Below, in pieces: positions 1-8,478 of a stretch of 40,289 bases of DNA. The stretch lies in assembly GCA_012729095.1 (NCBI GenBank), contig JAAYDU010000046.1, positions 1-40,289 on the forward strand, written 5' to 3'. Below the pieces are notes generated by a model. It did no database searches and was not told the origin of the DNA. It was given only the letters and a program-made list of their open reading frames with translations. Each line of letters begins with the position of its first letter. Position 1 is the first letter of the stretch. Both the position numbers and the translations under genes were made by a program. This DNA comes from Methanobacteriota archaeon (lineage in GTDB: Archaea > Thermoplasmatota > Thermoplasmata > Methanomassiliicoccales > UBA472).

Positions 1-175
1 CGCTCATTTTTGTGTCTCCAAACAAAAGAATGAACGCATCCACCCTTACAGATTTCTGAGACTTTTCAAGACCTCTTTCCCAAGCTTATCTGGACGAGCT
101 TCGGAAAGATGTCTTCGAACAGCTCATGTTCGTATTGAATTTCAGTGAACGGAAATGATATGCACGCATGAAAAT

Positions 176-3100
176 CTACAGTCCCACCAACCTACTGGAC
201 TCTGTAAGGAAAATGAATTCTGCCACATCATCGCCGACCATTCTTCTTGTTGCGTCCTTATAGATCATCATTTGTTCTTTGAAGGAGCTTACCACCTCGC
301 GATCGTCCGCCCCATGGCTCACCGTCTTGTAATCTATCAGCGCCCAGCTCCCGTCCTTCATCTGCACCAGCCGGTCGATCACGCCCATGTACAGCGTGTC
401 CCCGTCACGAAGTTCGAACGGCAGCTCCTGGAGGTCCATCCCGCCTTCCATTCTGTTCCTCATGATATCGGTCGACAGGAACCGCTCCCTTATCCCCTCC
501 AGACCGTCGATCGCTTCGGAAAGCTCAACCGACGAGAGTTCCAGACCCTGCATCGATAAAAGCATCCTTACGGACTTTCCCCTAAGCACCTCGTGCACCA
601 ACGTTCCGTACGAAGCGGCGTCCATGCCCTTGGACATCAGCAACGCCTTCACAGGGGACCACATGGCCCCTTTGAAGCTCTCCTCGACCTCGGAATCCAG
701 TGCGGACGGCAGCACCACCTTGACCTGCCCGGATATCGCTCCGTCTCGGCCTGGAGCCCATCCGTTCACAATGGACGGTACCGAGCAGGGTTCCGGGACC
801 AGGGATCCAGAGCTAGTGTCTGAATCCTCGAACGTCTCCATCCTCAGGACCATGGTCCGTTCCCCGTCGAACTCCATCACGCCGTCATCGACCGACGACA
901 GTTCCAGGGCGTTCATGGTCAGGGAGAACCAGTTCCTTTCGTCTTCCCCCAGCTCCTGCCATTCCCCTTCCTTTCTTTTTCGGGTCCCAAGCATCACCAG
1001 GTGGTCCTTGGCCCGGGTGGCCGCCACGTAGAACAAACGAAGGTTCTGCGCTTCCGACTTGGCCTGCATTCTCTCCCCCGCCCTGCGCATCGGCGCCGGG
1101 GCGTAGGTGATCATCGGATCGGGCGACGGTACCTCGGCGAACAGCCCCGCGTCCGTAAGAGCGACATCGTCCGAATCGTTCCTCGGCGCCACGTCCGTCT
1201 CCGGCAATATGACGATGGGGAACTCCAGCCCCTTGGAGGCGTGCACTGTCATTATGCGCACGGCGTCCCCGGATGCCTCCAATTGCGCCTGCCCCTCCTT
1301 ATCTGAATCGTCAACGCTCAACGCTAGCCAGTCCTTCAGGTCGAACAGGGTGAAGAAGCCCTCCTGCTCCCTCGTCCTCACCATCTCCAGCATCCGCTCG
1401 ATGTTGGCGATGGCCTGCCTGCCGCCTGCCATCCCGGCGTAAATTCCCAGCACCCCGGTCTCTTGCAGCGCGTCGTTCAGAACCTCGCTCACCGGCACCG
1501 AACCGCTTCTCTGCAACAGGCCTCCAAGCACCGCCGATGCCTTGCGCGCCCTTACCTCCTCGGGATTCTCTTTCGAGAACCTTTTCAGCTTGGAGAAAAG
1601 CGAACCGTATGTCGATGAACGCGCCATTCGGAACAGAACCGCGTCAGAAAGTCCGAAGTAGGGAGAGCGCAGAATTCCGTACAGAGAGATGTCGTCCATC
1701 TGGTTCCCCAGGAAGTTAACCAGGTTCCCGATGTCCATTATCTCCTGCCTCTGGAAGAAGCCCACGCCCTTCTCCACCGAGTAAGGTATTCCGTTTTCCG
1801 CTAGCACGCTCTCGTAGTAGCGCAGGTTCGTTCTTGCCCTCAGCAAGATCGTGATGTCCCCGTACTCCGGCTTCCTCGGCCCGTCCAGATGATGAACCCC
1901 GTCCCAATGAACCATACGGCCGTCGCCCTTGACCATTCTCCTGATCTGATCGGCCACCGCCCTGGCCATCTCCAGCTTGTCGTTCATGCCCACCGCCGGA
2001 ACCTGAACGATGGTGACCGAACCCTCGTCGTTGATGCGGACCGGCTCCACCTTCAGATACCTGAACTCCCAGTCATTGTCCTCCGCGATCATTATCCTGG
2101 AGAAAAGAGCGTTCACGAAGGAGACCAGCTCCACCGTCGAACGGTAGTTGTTCCCCAGCTCCTCCTTCCTACCGGAAAGCTCCGTTTCAACGAAGCGCAG
2201 CATTCCTTTGAAGATGCAGACGTCCGCTCCCCGGAACAGGTATATCGATTGCTTGCCGTCGCCGACCACGAAAAGCTTGCGTTCATCATCCCCGAGCAAA
2301 GCACGGACGATCCTGTCCTGCGGCACGTCCGTGTCCTGATACTCGTCCACCAGTACCTGCTTGTAGCGCTTCCGCAGAAGCTCCAGCACCGCGTTCGGGC
2401 CGTTCGGTTCCAGAAGCTGCTGCGCCTTTATCAGCAGGTCGTTGAAGTCCAGGGCGCGTCTCTCCGCTTTGCGGGCGTCCACGATGGATGCGAACCTCAG
2501 GAATATCCTCCGCAGGTCGAGAAGGTGCTCGACCGCCACGTCCAGGCAGCGGGGGTCGAGATCGAACTGCAGGGCGTTCAGGTCGAACTCCATGTCCTCG
2601 ATGCGGCCTTTTAGAACGGAATAGGACTGGACCAGCAGCTCCTTGTCCCCACTGAGCTTCTTGACGCTCCCCATGCTCCGGCTACCCTTCACCTGTCCGA
2701 GGGAAAGGAAGGCCAGCAGCCTCTCGTTCCTCTCGCCTTCCTTTATCCTTTTAAATATAGGCCGGGAGTCGAACAGATAGCTGGCCGCCTGGTCGCCGCC
2801 CTCCTCAGCGTACATATCCGCCAAACGCAGCAGCTCGTCTATGGCCTTCAGCGCATCATCATCACGGAGATAGGCATCCAGATCGTCCAGGTGCTCCTCG
2901 ATGGTCTCCTGGAACCTCCTGCGGAACGCGTTCTCGTCGTCCATGGCCTGCAGCGCTTCCATGGCACGCGCCCGGCGTTCGTAAAGGAAAAGCATCATTC
3001 CCTGGAGACGCCAGTGGGAAATGGGGGAGCACACCTTGACGAAGGTCCTTCTGAACTCCCCATCATCAAGGGATACCAGTTCTTCCCAGGACTCCTGCAG

Positions 3101-3436
3101 GATGACGCGCATGTCCATGTCCTCTATGACCGTGAAGTCGGACGGAACGCCGGCCTGCAGGTGGAACTCCCGCAGCACCTGGCTGCAGAAGGAATGGAAG
3201 GTCTGCACCTGCGCCCAGTTCAGCTGATCGAAGAGCTTCTCGTCGTTTAGCTTCAGCGTCCTCTCCCTGATCTTCTCCCGCATGCTGGCTGCCGCCTCGT
3301 CGTTGAAGGTCAAGGCCAAAATCGATTGTGTCCCGACCCCCTCCTCCACGTGCTCGAAGTATTCCCCGACCAGGCGGGTCGTCTTCCCGGAACCGGCGGA
3401 TGCTCCCACGCACACCGATCTGCGTTCCTCGGCCAT
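176..3436 (-). CDS. AddA/RecB-like UvrD-family helicase-nuclease
   Basis: Superfamily 1A DNA helicase with a C-terminal RecB-family nuclease, expected to unwind and resect double-strand DNA ends together with the protein encoded just upstream. With the start chosen here it has 1086 residues. Visible motifs are Walker A GASAGSGKTT (11-20), motif II VDEYQDTD (about 361), motif III GDGKQSIYLFRG, motif IV NYRST (about 429), motif V TVHASKGLEFP (about 729) and motif VI ATRAKDHL (about 805). The nuclease motif IDYKT lies near 1033, with an upstream GVIDR aspartate. The frame stays open to 3523, but ATG 3436 is preferred because it shares one base with the stop of the upstream gene (TGATG coupling) and places Walker A near the N-terminus as is usual. 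AddA proteins are normally about 1200 residues, so this is slightly compact. The helicase-nuclease call is secure; assignment to AddA rather than another RecB-like group is inference. Confidence 0.9.
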   Translation of the reverse strand: MAEERRSVCVGASAGSGKTTRLVGEYFEHVEEGVGTQSILALTFNDEAAASMREKIRERTLKLNDEKLFDQLNWAQVQTFHSFCSQVLREFHLQAGVPSDFTVIEDMDMRVILQESWEELVSLDDGEFRRTFVKVCSPISHWRLQGMMLFLYERRARAMEALQAMDDENAFRRRFQETIEEHLDDLDAYLRDDDALKAIDELLRLADMYAEEGGDQAASYLFDSRPIFKRIKEGERNERLLAFLSLGQVKGSRSMGSVKKLSGDKELLVQSYSVLKGRIEDMEFDLNALQFDLDPRCLDVAVEHLLDLRRIFLRFASIVDARKAERRALDFNDLLIKAQQLLEPNGPNAVLELLRKRYKQVLVDEYQDTDVPQDRIVRALLGDDERKLFVVGDGKQSIYLFRGADVCIFKGMLRFVETELSGRKEELGNNYRSTVELVSFVNALFSRIMIAEDNDWEFRYLKVEPVRINDEGSVTIVQVPAVGMNDKLEMARAVADQIRRMVKGDGRMVHWDGVHHLDGPRKPEYGDITILLRARTNLRYYESVLAENGIPYSVEKGVGFFQRQEIMDIGNLVNFLGNQMDDISLYGILRSPYFGLSDAVLFRMARSSTYGSLFSKLKRFSKENPEEVRARKASAVLGGLLQRSGSVPVSEVLNDALQETGVLGIYAGMAGGRQAIANIERMLEMVRTREQEGFFTLFDLKDWLALSVDDSDKEGQAQLEASGDAVRIMTVHASKGLEFPIVILPETDVAPRNDSDDVALTDAGLFAEVPSPDPMITYAPAPMRRAGERMQAKSEAQNLRLFYVAATRAKDHLVMLGTRKRKEGEWQELGEDERNWFSLTMNALELSSVDDGVMEFDGERTMVLRMETFEDSDTSSGSLVPEPCSVPSIVNGWAPGRDGAISGQVKVVLPSALDSEVEESFKGAMWSPVKALLMSKGMDAASYGTLVHEVLRGKSVRMLLSMQGLELSSVELSEAIDGLEGIRERFLSTDIMRNRMEGGMDLQELPFELRDGDTLYMGVIDRLVQMKDGSWALIDYKTVSHGADDREVVSSFKEQMMIYKDATRRMVGDDVAEFIFLTESSRLVGL

Positions 3437-6400
3437 CAGGGCGCCTCCCTTGCCAGAGACATCTGCAGCACCCGCATGGCGTCCTTCCTGCATATCCTTG
3501 AATAGAGGCAGTAGGAGGAGCACCTCTCGCTTTCAGTGGAGTCGACCGGGTGGAACTTCCCCTGGGAGATCCCTTCAATGATCTCCTTCACGTTCCTCTT
3601 GCATATCTCCATGTCATCCCTGAGACCTGGCCTGTAGGCTCTGTTCGATCCGCCCAGTTCCTGCTTGAAGTCCAAGGAGGCGGTGCGCAGGTGCATCCCG
3701 AACCTGTTGTCGTTCTTCAATTGATAATAAGCGCCTCCCGCCGCCCTCAGGTGCAGCAACCTTTCGCAGGCCATCAGGTACAGCGGCAGCTGCATGTAAT
3801 ACCCCCTGACCATTTGGGAGTGGCTCGGAACGGAACCGGTCTTGTAATCGATTATGACGAACGTTCCGTCGTTGGCATCGATACGGTCGACCTTGCCCCT
3901 CAGCTTTATGATGTCCCCCGGGTCATTGGACAGCTGTATCTCCGCCGGTTCCTCCGTCGATCCTGCATCGTTCCTTTCCTTTGAGAACTTGTGACCGAAG
4001 CTGAACTCCAGATGCGCCGGCGTCCACCTTGGCAGGTCGACGCTCGCCTGCATGTCCACGAACTTTCCCAGCGCCCCGTTCATCTCGTCGTCGCCGATGA
4101 GCGCCCTGAAGCTTGCCTGGCTCACCGCCCCGTCGGCCATGATCTCCTGGCGGACCTCGTCGCCTATACGCCTGACGCTCTCCTTGGCCGTCTCGACCTC
4201 CGATGGAGAGGGCATTCCCAGCCCCTTCTCGATGCGCTCCCGGTAGAAACGGAACAGGATGCGGTGCGCGGCGTTGCCTACACGCAACGCCTCCGAATCC
4301 TCATCCCCTTCCAACGGCGAGAGGTAGAGCACGTATCTCAAGAAGTAGCTCATGGGGCACCTGCGGTACGTCTCCAACATGGTGGCCGAGAACACCTTGT
4401 CCTTCATCTTGGCATTGAGGTTCCCTAGCATCTCATCATCAGAAATGACCCCGTCATGCTCCGAGCGGTACGGTCCCTGGCGTTCCGAGCGCTCCACGTT
4501 AAGACGCTCGCACAGCTCCGCGGGAGATATCGTCGAGCGGGGCAGCCACTCCTCCACCCCGCAGGGAACGTCTCCGGAGATGGCCTTGCCCAGGGAAACA
4601 TGGGCGCAGCGCATTGAGCGGGTGATGGCGACATGCTCCATATCGCCGAGCAGGCAGTTCTTCTGCAGGTCTTGCAGGAACGGCGAGGCAAGGACCCTCT
4701 TCCCCGCCTGGTAGGCGGGATAGGATATGTCGACGTGAGCTCCGCCCAGTATCGCGCTGATGAAGTAGAACCGCTCCTGACGAAGTATGTCCTCCTCGTC
4801 CAGAAGCCCGACCTGCTTGGCCTGGGAGGCGGTTATGAATGGATGCTTTACGCCGAGCCGGGGCATGTCGCCCTCCATGGTGAAAAGCAGGAAGGAACGC
4901 TCGAAGTTCCTTCCCGCTAGCGAGCGATACCCGGCCACGCTGATGCCACGGTCGAACCTCCCGCCGGGATAGTACTGCTTCTCGCCGATCTCCCTCCTCA
5001 GCTCGGAGATGAAATCGCCGAGCGTTATTTCCTCCTCATCGAGGGAGCTGTCCCTCTCCAGGGACGAGAGCAGCCCTTGGAGTTTGGAGTACGCTTTGCC
5101 CTCCGCTCCATCCGGGTTCTTCCACTGGGAGCGCTTCAGCTGCTTGGACAAGCCCAAAACGTCCAGGGCCTGGCGGAACGCTCGCAGGTGCTCGGAGAAC
5201 GGCTTGGCGTCTTCCAGAACCTCCAGTTCCTTCAGCAGTGCTTCCAGGGACCTTTTGACCTGCAGCACGCGCTGCGCGTCCCTTTCCAGGTGCTTTTTCC
5301 GGATCTCGGGGACCTCGGGATCGTTGACCTGTTCCATCATCTCATCCGCAAGGAACTGCAGGCCTTTGGACCACGCCCCCTTCCCGCGAACGATCCCGGC
5401 CATTCTCGCGTAACGGTCGATGTCGACATGCCACAGCCCTTCGTTCTCGAAATTCCACTGAACGTAGGGGCTGGACAGCAGCCTGATCAACGCTGAAGCG
5501 TCGTAGCCCTGGGCCACCGCATCAAGTACGCTCATGGCCGCGTGGACCGCGGGCGAGGTGGAAAGCGGCATGCCGAGATCGGTCTTGAACGGGATGTTGA
5601 AGTCGGTGAGCACTTCCCTGACCAGCGGAAGCGCCTCCCGGCGGTCGGGAAGGAATATGGCTATGGATCCGGGATCGGTCCCGTTCTCAAGCAACTTGGA
5701 GATTCCCTGGGCGACCTGGCGCGCTTCCTCCAGAGGATCGAGGAATCGTCCCAAACGAACCGCGTGCGATAGGTCGGCCGGAACGCCATCGCCCCAGGCA
5801 TCGGCCATGGCCAAGCGTTCCTGCTCCTCTTCTCCGATATCCAGATCGACGATGTCCAGCTCGCGCCCGAGGTTTAATGTCGCCTCCTTGAACACTCTTT
5901 CCTTGCCGGGAACGTAAGGGTGGTGATAGATGACCTCGTCGCTACCGTCGATCAACGCCCTGATGACCGAAAGCTGGGACGGCGTGGGTTCGAACCCTCC
6001 GATGATGATCAGCTTGCGGAAGAAGGGACGTTCCGCTGTCCATTCTCCCGCTTTGTTGACCAGAACCTCCCTCGTTCCGATGGGATCCACCAGCCCCTTC
6101 CCCGTCAGCTTCCGTTCGTACAGCGAGAGGAAGAGCGGTACGTTCACCCCGATGACCTCGTCCTCCCGAAACGCTGAAAGGTCGGCCTGGAAGTCCCTAA
6201 GCGTTCTGGCCAGGGTCTGCAGGTCGTTCAGGATGCCGTCGGCGATCGAACCGTCTCTGACGAGGGCGGGAAAATCACTGGCGTTCTCGAGAAGAATGGA
6301 ACGGATGATGTTGCGGAGCGCGTGGCCGCCCACCGGCCGCAGCTCCTTCTCGTTCTGGTCGAAAAGGTATGCCACCAGGTCATCCAGGTCGGTGACGCAG

Positions 6401-6576
6401 AAGGTGGGGACGGTGATCCCCTTCAGAAGCTCGGAGCGGACATGCATGGCAAGCCCAGAACGGAGTACCAGCAGACCGGTCTCCAGTGGCCACGCCTTGA
6501 AATCGTTCAGGAAATATGAGATGGCTGAACGGTAAAGAGCGCGGGGCGTTCCGCGAACGAACTTTATCTTTCCCAC
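3436..6576 (-). CDS. AddB-like PD-(D/E)XK nuclease subunit
   Basis: 1046-residue partner of the AddA-like helicase, in the same operon and joined to it by a TGATG stop/start overlap. The C-terminus carries a RecB-type nuclease: GKVDRID followed by VIIDYKTG (near 908). Flanking cysteines resemble the iron-sulfur staple of AddB, with one in RRCPMSYF (about 740) and three in CSSYCLYSRIC (about 1016-1026). The spacing of the last three is C-x3-C-x5-C, whereas AddB and Cas4 normally show C-x2-C-x5-C. The N-terminal helicase-like domain begins FVRGTPRALYRS, where a Walker A loop would be expected in bacillar AddB, but no GKT is present, so ATP binding by this subunit is unlikely. An AT-rich element at 6601-6610 lies about 27 bases upstream of ATG and may be the operon TATA box. 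Confidence 0.8.
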   Translation of the reverse strand: MGKIKFVRGTPRALYRSAISYFLNDFKAWPLETGLLVLRSGLAMHVRSELLKGITVPTFCVTDLDDLVAYLFDQNEKELRPVGGHALRNIIRSILLENASDFPALVRDGSIADGILNDLQTLARTLRDFQADLSAFREDEVIGVNVPLFLSLYERKLTGKGLVDPIGTREVLVNKAGEWTAERPFFRKLIIIGGFEPTPSQLSVIRALIDGSDEVIYHHPYVPGKERVFKEATLNLGRELDIVDLDIGEEEQERLAMADAWGDGVPADLSHAVRLGRFLDPLEEARQVAQGISKLLENGTDPGSIAIFLPDRREALPLVREVLTDFNIPFKTDLGMPLSTSPAVHAAMSVLDAVAQGYDASALIRLLSSPYVQWNFENEGLWHVDIDRYARMAGIVRGKGAWSKGLQFLADEMMEQVNDPEVPEIRKKHLERDAQRVLQVKRSLEALLKELEVLEDAKPFSEHLRAFRQALDVLGLSKQLKRSQWKNPDGAEGKAYSKLQGLLSSLERDSSLDEEEITLGDFISELRREIGEKQYYPGGRFDRGISVAGYRSLAGRNFERSFLLFTMEGDMPRLGVKHPFITASQAKQVGLLDEEDILRQERFYFISAILGGAHVDISYPAYQAGKRVLASPFLQDLQKNCLLGDMEHVAITRSMRCAHVSLGKAISGDVPCGVEEWLPRSTISPAELCERLNVERSERQGPYRSEHDGVISDDEMLGNLNAKMKDKVFSATMLETYRRCPMSYFLRYVLYLSPLEGDEDSEALRVGNAAHRILFRFYRERIEKGLGMPSPSEVETAKESVRRIGDEVRQEIMADGAVSQASFRALIGDDEMNGALGKFVDMQASVDLPRWTPAHLEFSFGHKFSKERNDAGSTEEPAEIQLSNDPGDIIKLRGKVDRIDANDGTFVIIDYKTGSVPSHSQMVRGYYMQLPLYLMACERLLHLRAAGGAYYQLKNDNRFGMHLRTASLDFKQELGGSNRAYRPGLRDDMEICKRNVKEIIEGISQGKFHPVDSTESERCSSYCLYSRICRKDAMRVLQMSLAREAP

Positions 6577-6600
6577 GGACCGGACCTATCCTGTCGATTC

Positions 6601-6610
6601 AAATAGATTT
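6601..6610 (-). promoter_or_regulatory. Putative TATA box of the helicase-nuclease operon
   Basis: AAATCTATTT on the minus strand lies about 27 bases before ATG 6576, the normal distance for a leaderless archaeal transcript. The rest of the gap to the divergent nitroreductase (6577-6775) is AT-rich. It includes two AATATT hexamers (6677-6682 and 6688-6693) and a GATAA-TC-TTATC dyad at 6696-6707, possible operators for either gene. Confidence 0.4.
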
Positions 6611-6775
6611 GCGTTCCGTTGCTGATCTTCATATCAAAAAAGGATGTCCAGAGATATTCAACATCGAGATATTGGTAATATTCAAACAATATTATGATAA
6701 TCTTATCAACCGACGATTCGTAGGCCCTTACCAAATCCTTTTTATTGCGCCCGCTCCCCTGCTTCGTATGACACC

Positions 6776-7321
6776 ATGCAGACCCTTGAAGCCATCAACT
6801 CCCGCAAGAGCATACGCCGTTATTTGGACACTCCCGTGGAGAAGGAGAAGATACAGGAGCTGCTCGAGGCCGCCATCAGAGCGCCCTCGGCCATGAACAA
6901 GCAGTGCTGGAGATTCGTCGCCATAACCGACAAGGAGACCATTGCCAACCTTGCCAAGTGCCAGGTGGTCATCAACGGCTGGATCAAGGACGTTCCGGCC
7001 GTCATCGTGGTATGCGCCGATCCCAAGGACAGCTCGGACCATAACGGCCTGCCGTACTACATGTGGGATGCCGCGCTCGCCATGCACAACCTGGTGCTGG
7101 CTGCAACGGATATGGGATTGGGTACCTGTTACCTCGCCGCGTACAAGGAGGACAAGGTCAAGGAGCTTCTGGGCATCCCTGACAACATCAGGGTGGTGTG
7201 CATGACCCCTCTGGGATACCCGACCGAGAAGAGGTCGGTCGGTGAGAAGCTCATGAAGGCCGTCGCAGGCAGTTCCAAGAGGAAGCCGTTGGAAGAGGTT
7301 GCCCACTGGGAGAGATGGTGA
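6776..7321 (+). CDS. Nitroreductase family FMN protein
   Basis: A 181-residue NAD(P)H:FMN-dependent nitroreductase-fold protein. Family features are the N-terminal RKSIRRY (10-16) that contacts FMN phosphate, APSAMNKQCWRF (about 39-50) replacing the usual APSa-NxQPW, and a GLGTCYLA segment (about 121-128) on the re-face of FMN. The length is typical of the short single-domain group. It has no ferredoxin domain, so the electron donor is probably NAD(P)H or F420; the substrate cannot be told from sequence. A TATA-like CTTTTTATT lies at 6738-6746. The gene is followed closely by a START-domain gene with its own promoter-like element. Confidence 0.9.
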   Translation: MQTLEAINSRKSIRRYLDTPVEKEKIQELLEAAIRAPSAMNKQCWRFVAITDKETIANLAKCQVVINGWIKDVPAVIVVCADPKDSSDHNGLPYYMWDAALAMHNLVLAATDMGLGTCYLAAYKEDKVKELLGIPDNIRVVCMTPLGYPTEKRSVGEKLMKAVAGSSKRKPLEEVAHWERW

Positions 7322-7350
7322 TCGCTTCCGATTTTTTAAAGGGACCACGA

Positions 7351-7360
7351 TAATTAAATC
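7351..7360 (+). promoter_or_regulatory. Putative TATA box for the SRPBCC gene
   Basis: TAATTAAATC lies about 30 bases upstream of ATG 7385. No Shine-Dalgarno is seen, consistent with a leaderless message. Confidence 0.4.
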
Positions 7361-7384
7361 CCTTCGGAACACTTACCTTTGTCC

Positions 7385-7807
7385 ATGAAGGAGATCAAGG
7401 GCTCGGTCATGATCAACGTGCCGGCGGAGAAGGTCTGGTCAACTCTTGTCGATTTCCCGGCGTACAAGGACTGGAACCCGTTCATCACCCAGATGAGCGG
7501 CGAGCTGAAGGAGGACGGCATCTTTGACGTTACCATATCCCTTCCGGACCGCGAGGATTCCAAGTTCCAGTCCACGCTCGTCAAGATGGAAACGAACAAG
7601 GAACTGTTGCTCAAGGGCAAGATCGGATTCCTGATGTCCGAGGAGCGCTCCATGCTCATAGAGGCCATCGAGGAGAGCAAGTGCGTTTTCTCGCAGCACA
7701 TCGCTTACAAGGGATTGATGAGCATGTTCGCCGGGAAGACCGTGAAGGCCTCACAGACCGCGTTGAACAGGATGAACGAGGAGCTCAAGAAGCGCTGCGA
7801 GAAGTAG
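7385..7807 (+). CDS. SRPBCC (START/Bet v1-like) domain protein
   Basis: A 140-residue protein with the SRPBCC signature at its start: GSVMINVPAEKVWSTLVDF, then YKDWNPF, the pattern of small polyketide-cyclase or START-like hydrophobic ligand-binding proteins. One domain fills the whole length. The ligand is unknown. ATG 7385 is chosen over TTG 7379 because ATG is the commoner start and matches the TATA distance. The family includes chaperone-like and lipid-binding proteins, so no enzymatic function is assigned. Confidence 0.75.
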   Translation: MKEIKGSVMINVPAEKVWSTLVDFPAYKDWNPFITQMSGELKEDGIFDVTISLPDREDSKFQSTLVKMETNKELLLKGKIGFLMSEERSMLIEAIEESKCVFSQHIAYKGLMSMFAGKTVKASQTALNRMNEELKKRCEK

Positions 7808-7818
7808 TGAAGATAAAA

Positions 7819-7906
7819 TGGAGCTGGGACCGAGATTTGAACTCGGGTGTGCGGATTACCGCCTTGTGGACTGCAGTCCGCCACATGGCCGCTCTGTCAT
7901 CCCAGC
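7819..7906 (-). tRNA. tRNA-Cys (GCA) with 14-nt intron
   Basis: The 5' acceptor strand GCTGGGA (7906-7900) pairs perfectly with TCCCAGC (7829-7823), followed by discriminator U (7822), the hallmark of tRNA-Cys, and an encoded CCA (7821-7819). The T arm contains GTTCAAAT. The anticodon stem is GCGGA/TCCGC enclosing a 21-base loop. Removing 14 bases gives the normal seven-base loop CTGCAGA with anticodon GCA. The mature tRNA would be 74 nt including CCA. Confidence 0.93.
7857..7870 (-). other. Canonical tRNA intron (position 37/38)
   Basis: In the precursor, CUGC pairs with GCGG to form a four-base-pair central helix. It is flanked by three-base bulges AGU (5' site) and UAA (3' site), the archaeal 3-4-3 bulge-helix-bulge cut by EndA. 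Cutting after the second base of each bulge removes 14 nt and leaves the loop CUGCAGA. The inner helix is reduced to a single C-G pair closing five bases, making this a near-minimal intron. Confidence 0.85.
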
Positions 7907-8035
7907 CTTGAAGGTTGATTCTGTAACCCGTATAATTAGATTTTCCTTTTTATCTGGACAGCCCGAACCCGCCTGGACCAGGACTGGACCGTATTGGATA
8001 TTGATGGAACGCGCCAGATCCGCAGCATACCGTTC

Positions 8036-8338
8036 CTACATGAAATCGAGCAAGCTCGTTTGATCGCTCGTTTCGGGGAGTTCGATGAACCTCTCCAGGA
8101 CCTTGACCGGGACGTCCATGCTCCGGGAAAGCATCCGTTCTGCCAATGATCAAGCCATCTTCCCCGGACGCCGCCTGTTGCCCGGTATCAAGGCCCTGTG
8201 CAATGCTCCCAGCCCCTGCCCGTGAAGGGAAGCTTGGGAAATTCTCCTTCATCAGCGTGAAGTTCAAAACCTCCCTGCCTACCCGACCATCGCCGTCCAG
8301 GAAAATATGGGTGACCATGAACGATGGCTCATTATTTT
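8036..8338 (-). pseudogene. Remnant of a Fic-domain protein gene
   Basis: The minus strand encodes HIFLDGDGRVGREVLNF, a clear match to the Fic core HPFxDGNGRxGR followed by the usual hydrophobic helix. The upstream Fic helices are missing. After the core the similarity moves to another frame: RAL-x3-GN-RRRPGKMA, an in-frame TGA, then SLAERMLSRSMDVP resembling the C-terminal Fic helices, ending at a stop at 8036-8038. So the gene is 5'-truncated, frameshifted and interrupted by a stop. Fic proteins transfer AMP or other phosphate groups to target proteins and are often toxins. It lies next to a tRNA gene, a common entry point for mobile DNA. The Fic core is convincing; the C-terminal match is weaker. 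Confidence 0.6.
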
Positions 8339-8478
8339 TATTGTGGTCGCCTACAATATAATTATTGGAAAGATGGAACCCACCCGCGACCTCCATCGAA
8401 GGTCACGCCACCAGTGGGTGTATGCGAAGGCACCTGACCATCGATATTTCGATTCTATTAAATCTTAGAGGGGCCTAA

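Noticed and set aside
1-175. Possible additional coding sequence or C-terminal extension of the helicase beyond its stop
   Set aside because: A minus-strand frame of about 45 codons past the AddA stop looks mildly protein-like but is out of frame with the gene and has no start; the helicase already ends in the usual place.
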